A stretch of 64,000 bases of DNA from the NCBI GenBank assembly GCA_028752905.1, contig JAQNBH010000299.1, positions 342,501 through 406,500 of the forward strand, written 5' to 3'. Position 1 is the first letter of the stretch, and every line of letters starts with the position of its first letter. The position numbers and the translations under genes are program-made. The notes beneath the pieces are model-generated. The model had not been told where the DNA came from and made no database searches. It saw only the letters and a list, made by a program, of their open reading frames with translations. This DNA is from Cladorhizidae sp. MBARI D1340-BT2. Its lineage: Eukaryota; Porifera; Demospongiae; Poecilosclerida; Cladorhizidae. This document shows, piece after piece, positions 22,701-33,576 of this stretch.

Positions 22701-25700
22701 AGGTTTCTAATAGCTTCCCCTGAAGATGGGCTGAACACTAAGAGTAAGTGAAGGTAAGGCTATGAGAGGAGGTTTCTAACAGCTTCCCCTGAAGATGGGC
22801 TGAACACTAAGAGTAAGTGAAGGTAAGGCTATGAGAGGAGGTTTCTAACAGCTTCCCCTGAAGATGGGCTGAACACTAAGAGTAAGTGAAGGTAAGGCTA
22901 TGAGAGGAGGTTTCTAGCAGCTTCCCCTGAAGGTGGGCTGAACACTAAGAGTAAGTGAAGGTAAGGCTATGAGAGGAGGTTTCTAACAGCTTCCCCTGAA
23001 GATGTGCTGAACACTAAGAGTAAGTGAAGGTAAGGCTAAGAGAGGAGGTTTCTAATAGCTTCCCCTGAAGATGGGCTGAACACTAAGAGTAAGTGAAGGT
23101 AAGGCTATGAGAGGAGGTTTCTAATAGCTTCCCCTGAAGATGGGCTGAACACTAAGAGTAAGTGAAGGTAAGGCTAAGAGAGGAGGTTTCTAATAGCTTC
23201 CCCTGAAGATGGGCTGAACACTAAGAGTAAGTGAAGGTAAGGCTATGAGAGGAGGTTTCTAATAGCTTCCCCTGAAGATGGGCTGAACACTAAGAGTAAG
23301 TGAAGGTAAGGCTGTGAGAGGAGGTTTCTAATAGCTTCTCCTGGAGATGGGATGAACACTAAGAGTGAGTGAAGGTAAGGCTATGAGAGGAGGTTTCTAA
23401 CAGCTTCCCCTGAAGATTGGCTGAACACTAAGAGTAAGTGAAGGTAAGGCTATGAGAGGAGGTTTCTCACAGCTTCCCCTGAAGATGGGCTGAACACTAA
23501 GAGTAAGTGAAGGTAAGGCTATGAGAGGAGGTTTCTAATAGCTTCCCCTGAAGATGGGCTGAACACTAAGAGTAAGTGAAGGTAAGGCTGTGAGAGGAGG
23601 TTTCTAATAGCTTCCCCTGAAGATGGGCTGAACACTAAGAGTAAGTGAAGGTAAGGCTATGAGAGGAGGTTTCTAATAGCTTCCCCTGAAGATGGGCTGA
23701 ACACTAAGAGTAAGTGAAGGTAAGGCTGTGAGAGGAGGTTTCTAATAGCTTCCCCTGAAGATGGGCTGAACACTAAGAGTAAGTGAAGGTAAGGCTGTGA
23801 GAGGAGGTTTCTAATAGCTTCTCCTGGAGATGGGATGAACACTAAGAGTAAGTGAAGGTAAGGCTATGAGAGGAGGTTTCTAATAGCTTCCCCTGAAGAT
23901 GGTCTGAACACTAAGAGTAAGTGAAGGTAAGGCTATGAGAGGAGGTTTCTAATAGCTTCCCCTGAAGATGGGCTGAACACTAAGAGTAAGTGAAGGTAAG
24001 GCTATGAGAGGAGGTTTCTAATAGCTTCCCCTGAAGATGGGCTGAACACTAAGAGTAAGTGAAGGTAAGGCTATGAGAGGAGGTTTCTAATAGCTTCCCC
24101 TGAAGATGGGCTGAACACTAAGAGTAAGTGAAGGTAAGGCTATGAGAGGAGGTTTCTAATAGCTTCCCCTGAAGATGGGCTGAACACTAAGAGTAAGTGA
24201 AGGTAAGGCTATGAGAGGAGGTTTCTAATAGCTTCCCCTGAAGATGGGCTGAACACTAAGAGTAAGTGAAGGTAAGGCTAAGAGAGGAGGTTTCTAATAG
24301 CTTCCCCTGAAGATGGTCTGAACAGTAAGAGTAAGTGAAGGTAAGGCTATGAGAGGAGGTTTCTAATAGCTTCCCCTGAAGATGGGCTGAACACTAAGAG
24401 TAAGTGAAGGTAAGGCTATGAGAGGAGGTTTCTAATAGCTTCCCCTGAAGATGGGCTGAACACTAAGAGTAAGTGAAGGTAAGGCTATGAGAGGAGGTTT
24501 CTAATAGCTTCCCCTGAAGATGGGCTGAACACTAAGAGTAAGTGAAGGTAAGGCTATGAGAGGAGGTTTCTAACAGCTTCCCCTGAAGATGGGCTGAACA
24601 CTAAGAGTAAGTGAAGGTAAGGCTATGAGAGGAGGTTTCTAGCAGCTTCCCCTGAAGGTGGGCTGAACACTAAGAGTAAGTGAAGGTAAGGCTATGAGAG
24701 GAGGTTTCTAACAGCTTCCCCTGAAGATGTGCTGAACACTAAGAGTAAGTGAAGGTAAGGCTAAGAGAGGAGGTTTCTAATAGCTTCCCCTGAAGATGGG
24801 CTGAACACTAAGAGTAAGTGAAGGTAAGGCTATGAGAGGAGGTTTCTAATAGCTTCCCCTGAAGATGGGCTGAACACTAAGAGTAAGTGAAGGTAAGGCT
24901 AAGAGAGGAGGTTTCTAATAGCTTCCCCTGAAGATGGGCTGAACACTAAGAGTAAGTGAAGGTAAGGCTATGAGAGGAGGTTTCTAATAGCTTCCCCTGA
25001 AGATGGGCTGAACACTAAGAGTAAGTGAAGGTAAGGCTGTGAGAGGAGGTTTCTAATAGCTTCTCCTGGAGATGGGATGAACACTAAGAGTGAGTGAAGG
25101 TAAGGCTATGAGAGGAGGTTTCTAACAGCTTCCCCTGAAGATTGGCTGAACACTAAGAGTAAGTGAAGGTAAGGCTATGAGAGGAGGTTTCTCACAGCTT
25201 CCCCTGAAGATGGGCTGAACACTAAGAGTAAGTGAAGGTAAGGCTGTGAGAGGAGGTTTCTAATAGCTTCCCCTGAAGATGGGCTGAACACTAAGAGTAA
25301 GTGAAGGTAAGGCTGTGAGAGGAGGTTTCTAATAGCTTCTCCTGGAGATGGGATGAACACTAAGAGTAAGTGAAGGTAAGGCTATGAGAGGAGGTTTCTA
25401 ATAGCTTCCCCTGAAGATGGTCTGAACACTAAGAGTAAGTGAAGGTAAGGCTATGAGAGGAGGTTTCTAATAGCTTCCCCTGAAGATGGGCTGAACACTA
25501 AGAGTAAGTGAAGGTAAGGCTATGAGAGGAGGTTTCTAATAGCTTCCCCTGAAGATGGGCTGAACACTAAGAGTAAGTGAAGGTAAGGCTATGAGAGGAG
25601 GTTTCTAATAGCTTCCCCTGAAGATGGGCTGAACACTAAGAGTAAGTGAAGGTAAGGCTATGAGAGGAGGTTTCTAATAGCTTCCCCTGAAGATGGTCTG

Positions 25701-27636
25701 AACACAAAGAGTAAGTGAAGGTAAGGCTATGAGAGGAGGTTTCTAATAGCTTCCCCTGAAGATGGGCTGAACACTAAGAGTAAGTGAAGGTAAGGCTATG
25801 AGAGGAGGTTTCTAATAGCTTCCCCTGAAGATGGGCTGAACACTAAGAGTAAGTGAAGGTAAGGCTATGAGAGGAGGTTTCTAATAGCTTCCCCTGAAGA
25901 TGGGCTGAACACTAAGAGTAAGTGAAGGTAAGGCTATGAGAGGAGGTTTCTAACAGCTTCCCCTGAAGATGGGCTGAACACTAAGAGTAAGTGAAGGTAA
26001 GGCTATGAGAGGAGGTTTCTAGCAGCTTCCCCTGAAGGTGGGCTGAACACTAAGAGTAAGTGAAGGTAAGGCTATGAGAGGAGGTTTCTAACAGCTTCCC
26101 CTGAAGATGTGCTGAACACTAAGAGTAAGTGAAGGTAAGGCTAAGAGAGGAGGTTTCTAATAGCTTCCCCTGAAGATGGGCTGAACACTAAGAGTAAGTG
26201 AAGGTAAGGCTATGAGAGGAGGTTTCTAATAGCTTCCCCTGAAGATGGGCTGAACACTAAGAGTAAGTGAAGGTAAGGCTAAGAGAGGAGGTTTCTAATA
26301 GCTTCCCCTGAAGATGGGCTGAACACTAAGAGTAAGTGAAGGTAAGGCTATGAGAGGAGGTTTCTAATAGCTTCCCCTGAAGATGGGCTGAACACTAAGA
26401 GTAAGTGAAGGTAAGGCTGTGAGAGGAGGTTTCTAATAGCTTCTCCTGGAGATGGGATGAACACTAAGAGTGAGTGAAGGTAAGGCTATGAGAGGAGGTT
26501 TCTAACAGCTTCCCCTGAAGATTGGCTGAACACTAAGAGTAAGTGAAGGTAAGGCTATGAGAGGAGGTTTCTCACAGCTTCCCCTGAAGATGGGCTGAAC
26601 ACTAAGAGTAAGTGAAGGTAAGGCTATGAGAGGAGGTTTCTAATAGCTTCCCCTGAAGATGGGCTGAACACTAAGAGTAAGTGAAGGTAAGGCTGTGAGA
26701 GGAGGTTTCTAATAGCTTCCCCTGAAGATGGGCTGAACACTAAGAGTAAGTGAAGGTAAGGCTATGAGAGGAGGTTTCTAATAGCTTCCCCTGAAGATGG
26801 GCTGAACACTAAGAGTAAGTGAAGGTAAGGCTATGAGAGGAGGTTTCTAATAGCTTCCCCTGAAGATGGGCTGAACACTAAGAGTAAGTGAAGGTAAGGC
26901 TATGAGAGGAGGTTTCTAATAGCTTCCCCTGAAGATGGGCTGAACACTAAGAGTAAGTGAAGGTAAGGCTGTGAGAGGAGGTTTCTAATAGCTTCCCCTG
27001 AAGATGGGCTGAACACTAAGAGTAAGTGAAGGTAAGGCTATGAGAGGAGGTTTCTAATAGCTTCCCTTGAAGATGGGCTGAACAGTAAGAGTAAGTGAAG
27101 GTAATGCTATGAGAGGAGGTTTCTAATAGCTTCCCTTGAGGATGGGCTGAACACTAAGAGTAAGTGAAGGTAAGGCTATGAGAGGAGGTTTCTAACAGCT
27201 TCTTCTGAAGATGGGCTGAACACTAAGAGTAAGTGAAGGTAAGGCTATGAGAGGAGGTTTCTAATAGCTTCCCTTGAAGATGGGCTGAACACTAAGAGTA
27301 AGTGAAGGTAAGGCTATGAGAGGAGGTCTCTAATAGCTTCCATTGAAGATGGGCTGAACACTAAGAGTAAGTGAAGGTAAGGCTATGAGAGGAGGTTTCT
27401 AATAGCTTCCCTTGAAGATGGGCTGAACAGTAAGAGTAAGTGAAGGTAAGTCTATGAGAGGAGGTTTCTAATAGCTTCCCTTGAAGATGGGCTGAACACT
27501 AAGAGTAAGTGAAGGTAAGGCTATGAGAGGAGGTTTCTAACAGCTTCCCCTGAAGATGGGCTGAACACTAAGAGTAAGTGAAGGTAAGGCTATGAGAGGA
27601 GGTTTCTAATAGCTTCCCCTGAAGATGGGCTGAACA
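19788..27636. repeat. 69-bp minisatellite with higher-order structure
   Basis: About 114 units of 69 bp. On the plus strand each unit contains gaaggtaaggctatgagagg, ggtttctaatagcttccc (or taacag), ctgaagatgggctgaacac and taagagtaagtgaag. Variants (ctaagagag, ctgtgag, tctcctggagatgggatg, gcagcttcccctgaaggtgg, gatgtgctg, ctcacagc) recur in a fixed order in blocks of about 19-25 units. For example, the gcagcttccc marker is at 19951, 21261, 22917, 24642 and 26022. The right end (from about 27060) has distinct variants (cccttgaag, cattgaag) and is less homogenised. The array ends at 27636 in direct contact with minisatellite B. Confidence 0.97.
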
Positions 27637-29456
27637 CTATTAGCAGGTGTGCTCCACGTGGGGTCACTATTAGTAGGTGTGCTCCACGTGGGGACACTAT
27701 TAGCAGGTGTGCTCCACGTGGGGACACTATTAGTAGGTGTGCTCCACGTGGGAACACTATTAGCAGGTGTGCTCCACGTGGGGTCACTATTAGTAGGTGT
27801 GCTCCACGTGGGGACACTATTAGCAGGTGTGCTCCACGTGGGGACACTATTAGTAGGTGTGCTCCACGTGGGGTCACTATTAGTAGGTGTGCTCCACGTG
27901 GGGACACTATTAGTAGGTGTGCTCCACGTGGGGACACTATTAGTAGGTGTGCTCCACGTGGGGACACTATTAGTAGGTGTGCTCCACGTGGGGACACTAT
28001 TAGTAGGTGTGCTCCACGTGGGGACACTATTAGTAGGTGTGCTCCACGTGGGGACACTATTAGTAGGTGTGCTCCACGTGGGGACACTATTAGTAGGTGT
28101 GCTCCACGTGGGGACACTATTAGTAGGTGTGCTCCACGTGGGGACACTATTAGTAGGTGTGCTCCACGTGGGGACACTATTAGTAGGTGTGCTCCACGTG
28201 GGGACACTATTAGTAGGTGTGCTCCACGTGGGGACACTATTAGTACTGTAGGTGTGCTCCACGTGGGGTCACTATTAGTAGGTGTGCTCCACGTGGGGAC
28301 ACTATTAGCAGGTGTGCTCCACGTGGGGACACTATTAGCAGGTGTGCTCCACGTGGGGACACTATTAGCAGGTGTGCTCCACGTGGGGACACTATTAGCA
28401 GGTGTGCTCCACGTGGGGTCACTATTAGTAGGTGTGCTCCACGTGGGGACACTATTAGCAGGTGTGCTCCACGTGGGGACACTATTAGTAGGTGTGCTCC
28501 ACGTGGGGACACTATTAGCAGGTGTGCTCCACGTGGGGACACTATTAGTAGGTGTGCTCCACGTGGGGACACGATTAGTAGGTGTGCTCCACGTGGGGAC
28601 ACTATTAGCAGGTGTGCTCCACGTGGGGACACTATTAGCAGGTGTGCCCCACGTGGGGACATTATTAGCTGGTGTGCTCCACGTGGGGACACTATTAGTA
28701 GGTGTGCTCCACGTGGGGACACTATTAGTAGGTGTGCTCCACGTGGGGACACTATTAGCAGGTGTGCTCCACGTGGGGTCACTATTAGTAGGTGTGCTCC
28801 ACGTGGGGACACTATTAGTAGGTGTGCTCCACGTGGGGACACTATTAGTAGGTGTGCTCCACGTGGGGACACGATTAGTAGGTGTGCTCCACGTGGGGAC
28901 ACTATTAGCAGGTGTGCCCCACGTGGGGACACTATTAGCTGGTGTGCTCCACGTGGGGACACTATTAGTAGGTGTGCTCCACGTGGGGACACTATTAGCA
29001 GGTGTGCTCCATGTGGGGACACTATTAGTAGGTGTGCTCCACGTGGGGACACTATTAGTAGGTGTGCTCCACGTGGGGACACTATTAGTAGGTGTGCTCC
29101 ACGTGGGGACACGATTAGTAGGTGTGCTCCACGTGGGGACACTATTAGCAGGTGTGCCCCACGTGGGGACACTATTAGCTGGTGTGCTCCACGTGGGGAC
29201 ACTATTAGTAGGTGTGCTCCACGTGGGGACACTATTAGTAGGTGTGCTCCACGTGGGGACACTATTAGCAGGTGTGCTCCATGTGGGGACACTATTAGTA
29301 GGTGTGCTCCACGTGGGGACACTATTAGTAGGTGTGCTCCACGTGGGGACACTATTAGCAGGTGTGCTCCATGTGGGGACACTATTAGTAGGTGTGCTCC
29401 ACGTGGGGACACTATTAGTAGGTGTGCTCCATGTGGGGACACTATTAGCAGTGGTG
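27637..29456. repeat. 30-bp minisatellite B (CACGTG-bearing)
   Basis: About 60 units of 30 bp (gtgtgctccacgtgg, then ggacactattagtag), with tagtag/tagcag/tagctg and ggacac/ggtcac variation. Nearly every unit carries the perfect palindrome CCACGTGG. A single insertion (tactgtaggtg) at about 28242-28252 shifts the phase. Four units at about 29011, 29281, 29371 and 29431 have CATGTG instead of CACGTG. The very long open frames on both strands (PTWSTPTNSV and similar) follow from the 30-bp period and are not credible proteins. The array ends 67 bp from the TUBGCP3 exon. Confidence 0.96.
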
Positions 29457-29523
29457 TGCTCCATATGTGATACTACAAGAATTAGGTGTTCCAACTCCCT
29501 CCAAACCACACCCCTCTCCTCAC

Positions 29524-29796
29524 CTGCGCTGCTAGTTTGTCCCTTGAAGTAGCCAGCGCTTCTCTCCGCTCCAGTTCTTGAAGCCACACCCCCAGCATGG
29601 TGGCCTGCTTGTGTTTGAACTGTATGATCAAGTCGTAGATAGCTCGGAGCTGAGTCAGCAGGGTCTGGGAGGTATCGTCTAACAGACACTGGCGGGTCAC
29701 ATGATCCAGGAAGTGGTCATGCGCCTGTATCACCTGGTCCAAATCCATTGCCCCCTCAACTTTAGCGGGCAGCCCCGCCCAGCTGCACTCCAGCAC
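29524..29796 (-). CDS. TUBGCP3: TUBGCP3 internal exon (gamma-tubulin complex component 3)
   Basis: GCP3 is a core subunit of the gamma-tubulin small and ring complexes that nucleate microtubules at centrosomes and spindle poles. This 273-nt exon encodes 91 residues starting VLECSW and including MDLDQVIQAHDHFLDHV, QCLLDD, LLTQLRAIYDLIIQF and WLQELERRE. This follows the conserved order of the GCP3 C-terminal (GRIP2, gamma-tubulin-binding) region and fits GCP3 better than GCP2, GCP4, GCP5 or GCP6. The splice sites are clear: ATTAG precedes the GTG of the first codon, and CAG|GTGAGG follows the last Gln. It is a phase 0-0 exon, so the GTG is not a start codon. Flanking exons were not found within the window: the downstream side (lower coordinates) enters minisatellite B within 70 bp, and the upstream side has about 215 bp of intron before the 31-bp array. 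Either the introns are huge and repeat-filled, or this is an isolated duplicated exon. Confidence 0.85.
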
Positions 29797-30013
29797 CTAA
29801 TGAGAAGTTACTGTCAGCTGGAGCTGCTAATTAATTAACATGCACACACACAAGTAATGTACATGTACATGTATATGTGTACAGTATATATGTGTGTATA
29901 GCACAAACTTGTTGAAGCCTCGTAATCTTTAGCTTCAACTGTCTCTAGTTGTTCGTAATATTCTTAGTATGTTTTTGTTGCTTATTTGTAGGGCCTATCC
30001 ACAACCTTCAGAA
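29797..30013 (-). other. Probable TUBGCP3 intron sequence
   Basis: Sits upstream of the exon's 3' splice site. It contains a tgtacatgtacatg/(GT)n microsatellite-like tract at about 29855-29900 and no coding frame. Confidence 0.6.
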
Positions 30014-30632
30014 GTGCAGGGCCACAGCCTATGAAGTTCTAGCAGTGCAGGGCTACAGCCTATGAAGTTCTAGTAGTGCAGGGCCACTGCCTATGAAGTT
30101 CTAGCAGTGCAGGGCCACAGCCTATGAAGTTCTAGTAGTGCAGGGCCACTGCCTATGAAGTTCTAGTAGTGCAGGGCCACAGCCTATGAAGTTCTAGCAG
30201 TGCAGGGCTACTGCCTATGAAGTTCTAGCAGTGCAGGGCCACAGCCTATGAAGTTCTAGTAGTGCAGGGCCACTGCCTATGAAGTTCTAGTAGTGCAGGG
30301 CCACAGCCTATGAAGTTCTAGCAGTGCAGGGCTACTGCCTATGAAGTTCTAGCAGTGCAGGGCTACTGCCTATGAAGTTCTAGCAGTGCAGGGCTACTGC
30401 CTATGAAGTTCTAGCAGTGCAGGGCTACTGCCTATGAAGTTCTAGTAGTGCAGGGCTACAGCCTATGAATTTCTAGCAGTGCAGGGCTACTGCCTATGAA
30501 GTTCTAGCAGTGCAGGGCTACTGCCTATGAAGTTCTAGTAGTGCAGGGCCACAGCCTATGAAGTTCTAGTAGTGCAGGGCTACAGCCTATGAATTTCTAG
30601 CAGTGCAGGGCTACTGCCTATGAAGTTCTAGC
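30014..30632. repeat. 31-bp minisatellite
   Basis: About 20 units of 31 bp (gcagggctactgcctatg, then aagttctagcagt), with alternating ggccac/ggctac, acagcc/actgcc and tagcag/tagtag variants. Pairs and triplets of variant units recur in order (for example 30109-30202 and 30232-30326). The array runs directly into minisatellite A at ttctagcagctaagc. Confidence 0.95.
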
Positions 30633-31976
30633 AGCTAAGCATGTGTCCACCACACAGCTGGTAGCTAAGCATGTGTCTACCACACAGCTGGTGGCTAAGC
30701 ATGTGTCTACCACACAGCTGGTAGCTAAGCATGTGTCTAACACAAAGCTGGTAGCTAAGCATGTGTCTACCACACAGCTGGTAGCTAAGCATGTGTCTAC
30801 CACACAGCTGGTAGCTAAGCATGTGTCTACCACACAGCTGGTAGCTAAGCATGTGTCTACCACACAGCTGGTGGCTAAGCATGTGTCTACCACACAGCTG
30901 GTAGCTAAGCATGTGTCTACCACACAGCTGGTAGCTAAGCATGTGTCTACCACACAGCTGGTGGCTAAGCATGTGTCTACCACACAGCTGGTAGCTAAGC
31001 ATGTGTCTACCACACAGCTGGTGGCTAAGCATGTGTCTACCACACAGCTGGTAGCTAAGCATGTGTCTACCACACAGCTGGTAGCTAAGCATGTGTCTAC
31101 CACACAGCTGGTGGCTAAGCATGTGTCTACCACACAGCTGGTAGCTAAGCATGTGTCTACCACAAAGCTGGTAGCTAAGCATGTGTCTACCACACAGCTG
31201 GTGGCTAAGCATGTGTCTACCACACAGCTGGTGGCTAAGCATGTGTCTACCACACAGCTGGTAGCTAAGCATGTGTCTACCACACAGCTGGTGGCTAAGC
31301 ATGTGTCCACCACACAGCTGGTGGCTAAGCATGTGTCTACCACACAGCTGGTAGCTAAGCATGTGTCTACCACACAGCTGGTGGCTAAGCATGTGTCTAC
31401 CACACAGCTGGTGGCTAAGCATGTGTCCACCACACAGCTGGTAGCTAAGCATGTGTCTACCACACAGCTGGTGGCTAAGCATGTGTCTACCACACAGCTG
31501 GTGGCTAAGCATGTGTCTACCACACAGCTGGTAGCTAAGCATGTGTCTACCACACAGCTGGTGGCTAAGCATGTGTCTACCACACAGCTGGTGGCTAAGC
31601 ATGTGTCCACCACACAGCTGGTAGCTAAGCATGTGTCTACCACACAGCTGGTGGCTAAGCATGTGTCTACCACACAGCTGGTAGCTAAGCATGTGTCTAC
31701 CACACAGCTGGTAGCTAAGCATGTGTCTACCACACAGCTGGTAGCTAAGCATGTGTCTACCACACAGCTGGTGGCTAAGCATGTGCCTACCACACAGCTG
31801 GTAGCTAAGCATGTGTCTACCACACAGCTGGTGGCTAAGCATGTGTCTACCACACAGCTGGTGGCTAAGCATGTGTCTACCACACAGCTGGTAGCTAAGC
31901 ATGTGTCTACCACACAGCTGGTAGCTAAGCATGTGTCTACCACACAGCTGGAGCTAAGCATGTGTCTAGCACACAG
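30633..31976. repeat. 30-bp minisatellite A, second array
   Basis: About 45 units of the same repeat as at 1-608, with the same A/G variable site plus rare tcc/tct and acaaag changes. Open frames of more than 400 codons run through it on both strands, a consequence of the 30-bp period. The last unit has a one-codon deletion (ctggagctaag), after which the sequence enters the second spacer at the same point as in the first copy. Confidence 0.97.
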
Positions 31977-33576
31977 ACATTGTCCAAGCCCTAACCCTAG
32001 TCATTGTCCAAACCTAACCTTAGTCATTGCATTCGGACACATATATATATATACATAGTAACACACTGACCACACCTCTTCACCCAAGTCTTATACGCTG
32101 ACATACACACAGAGAAATGTGCCCCTCCCTCCCCATACGGACCTCCACCTCAAGCAAAGTGTACCAAGGGGACGTGTGTAAAGTATTTCTGGCGTGTGCT
32201 CACCTGTCGTATGTGGACATCTTCAAGAAATACCTCAGCAGTATAGTCACACCAACTAAGTTGTATTATCACCTCCTCAATGTCTGTCTGTGTGTGTGAA
32301 CAAAATAACTGTTAAAGGTCAAAGTCCTAATTAGGTGGCATGAACATAACTTGACAGAGCATTTCCCAAGTTGACCCTTAGCAAGGGATAAGGTGCAAGG
32401 TCATAGGTCAACGAGAAGGATCTGTCTTTTAATGACAGTTTTCAAGTTAATCTCTAGCAACCATCAGAGATGTCCCTAGCAACCATAAGCTATGGGATAG
32501 CAGTGCTGTTATTAAATGTAGTCATGAAGAAGGTGCCCCTGTTGCAGGTAGCAAATGTGGGTAGTGCATGATCATGGATTCTGTGCATTGTGCAGCACAA
32601 AGCTATGCTGCCAGTTTGCCCAGACCCTCTCCATGTGTGCATATTGAGAGGTAGGCTGGAGTGCCTAGAGCAACACATCAACCAACAAGTCTACTACTTT
32701 AGCCACCCTTTACCAGTATTAGATCAACTCAATCACAGACTTGCTTCTTCACCAGCATTGCAGGAGAGTAAGCCGTCACTAACCCATGTAGCGTTAAGTT
32801 TCACCTTGTGGCCTGTCCAACTTCAGTGACAAAGATTTTAAACGGCAACCACAACGAAGTCACAAATTAGCCCGTTTAGTTCCGTCACTGCAAGCCCAAT
32901 TGAGGAACGACCCTTTACCTTGCCACACCCTCGACTACGCTATGACTTATGACTCGAAGTTCGGCAGTGAAGCAGGCTATTATTTTGATTCTTTTGCTCA
33001 GGAGGCGTAGGAGGAGGAATAGGAGAAGGCAGAACAGAGTGTGGGTAAGTCCAATATAGTCAATTGGGGTTAAAAAAAAGCCGTTTCCCTTAACTTTACC
33101 TTTTAAGAGCCAGAGTAAAGGATTTACTAAAAACACAACACATGTGCCATCCTCTAGTACTTTACTATCAAATGATGACTACATAAATTTAAAAAAAATA
33201 TCCCATGTCCTATAATGAAATATTAATAAAAATATGGTGGGTTTTTTTTACCCCATGAAAGGGGTAAAAAAAAGCCGGTTGGGGGTTAAAAAAAACCACC
33301 CCTTTAAAAATAACCTAAACGGTAAAATCAAATGTAAATACTTCAATATTTTAATATTTTAATCAATTGAATCTTTTTTCATTAAAATTTGTTCAAATAC
33401 TACAATATATAGTACAATAATGGTTAAAAGTTGGGTTTTATTGCATTTTCTTAAAGAAAAATACTTGAAATTGTTTATCACTTTTGCTTCACACTCGAAC
33501 TTCAGCAGTGCATTCCCTCGACTAACTGTTTCCACTACTGGCTGAACAGGGCCATACATGCAACGATCCACTACTA
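31977..33576. other. Low-copy spacer, copy 2
   Basis: Near-identical to 609-2206. Differences I can read: a shorter AT microsatellite near 32037-32054; about ten substitutions (such as ATA/ACA near 32249, A/T near 32404, TAC/TGC near 32661); and small indels (a 7-bp duplication tgactta near 32942, a 5-bp insertion near 33137, and homopolymer changes). Both short plus-strand frames (32117-32299, 32590-32829) remain open. No identified gene. Confidence 0.9.

Noticed and set aside
27590..29689. 699-codon minus-strand open frame and overlapping 400-, 432-, 218- and 200-codon frames
   Set aside because: Entirely explained by the 30-bp period of minisatellite B; the frame crosses the TUBGCP3 splice donor out of register and contains no non-repeat domain apart from that accidental overlap.
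29482..29796. Using the GTG at 29796 as a translation start
   Set aside because: It is the first codon of an internal exon directly after a 3' splice site AG, and aligns to an internal position of GCP3.
30618..32058. 447-, 434- and 471-codon open frames on both strands
   Set aside because: By-product of minisatellite A's 30-bp units. Frames are equally open on both strands, with no start context or unique domain.
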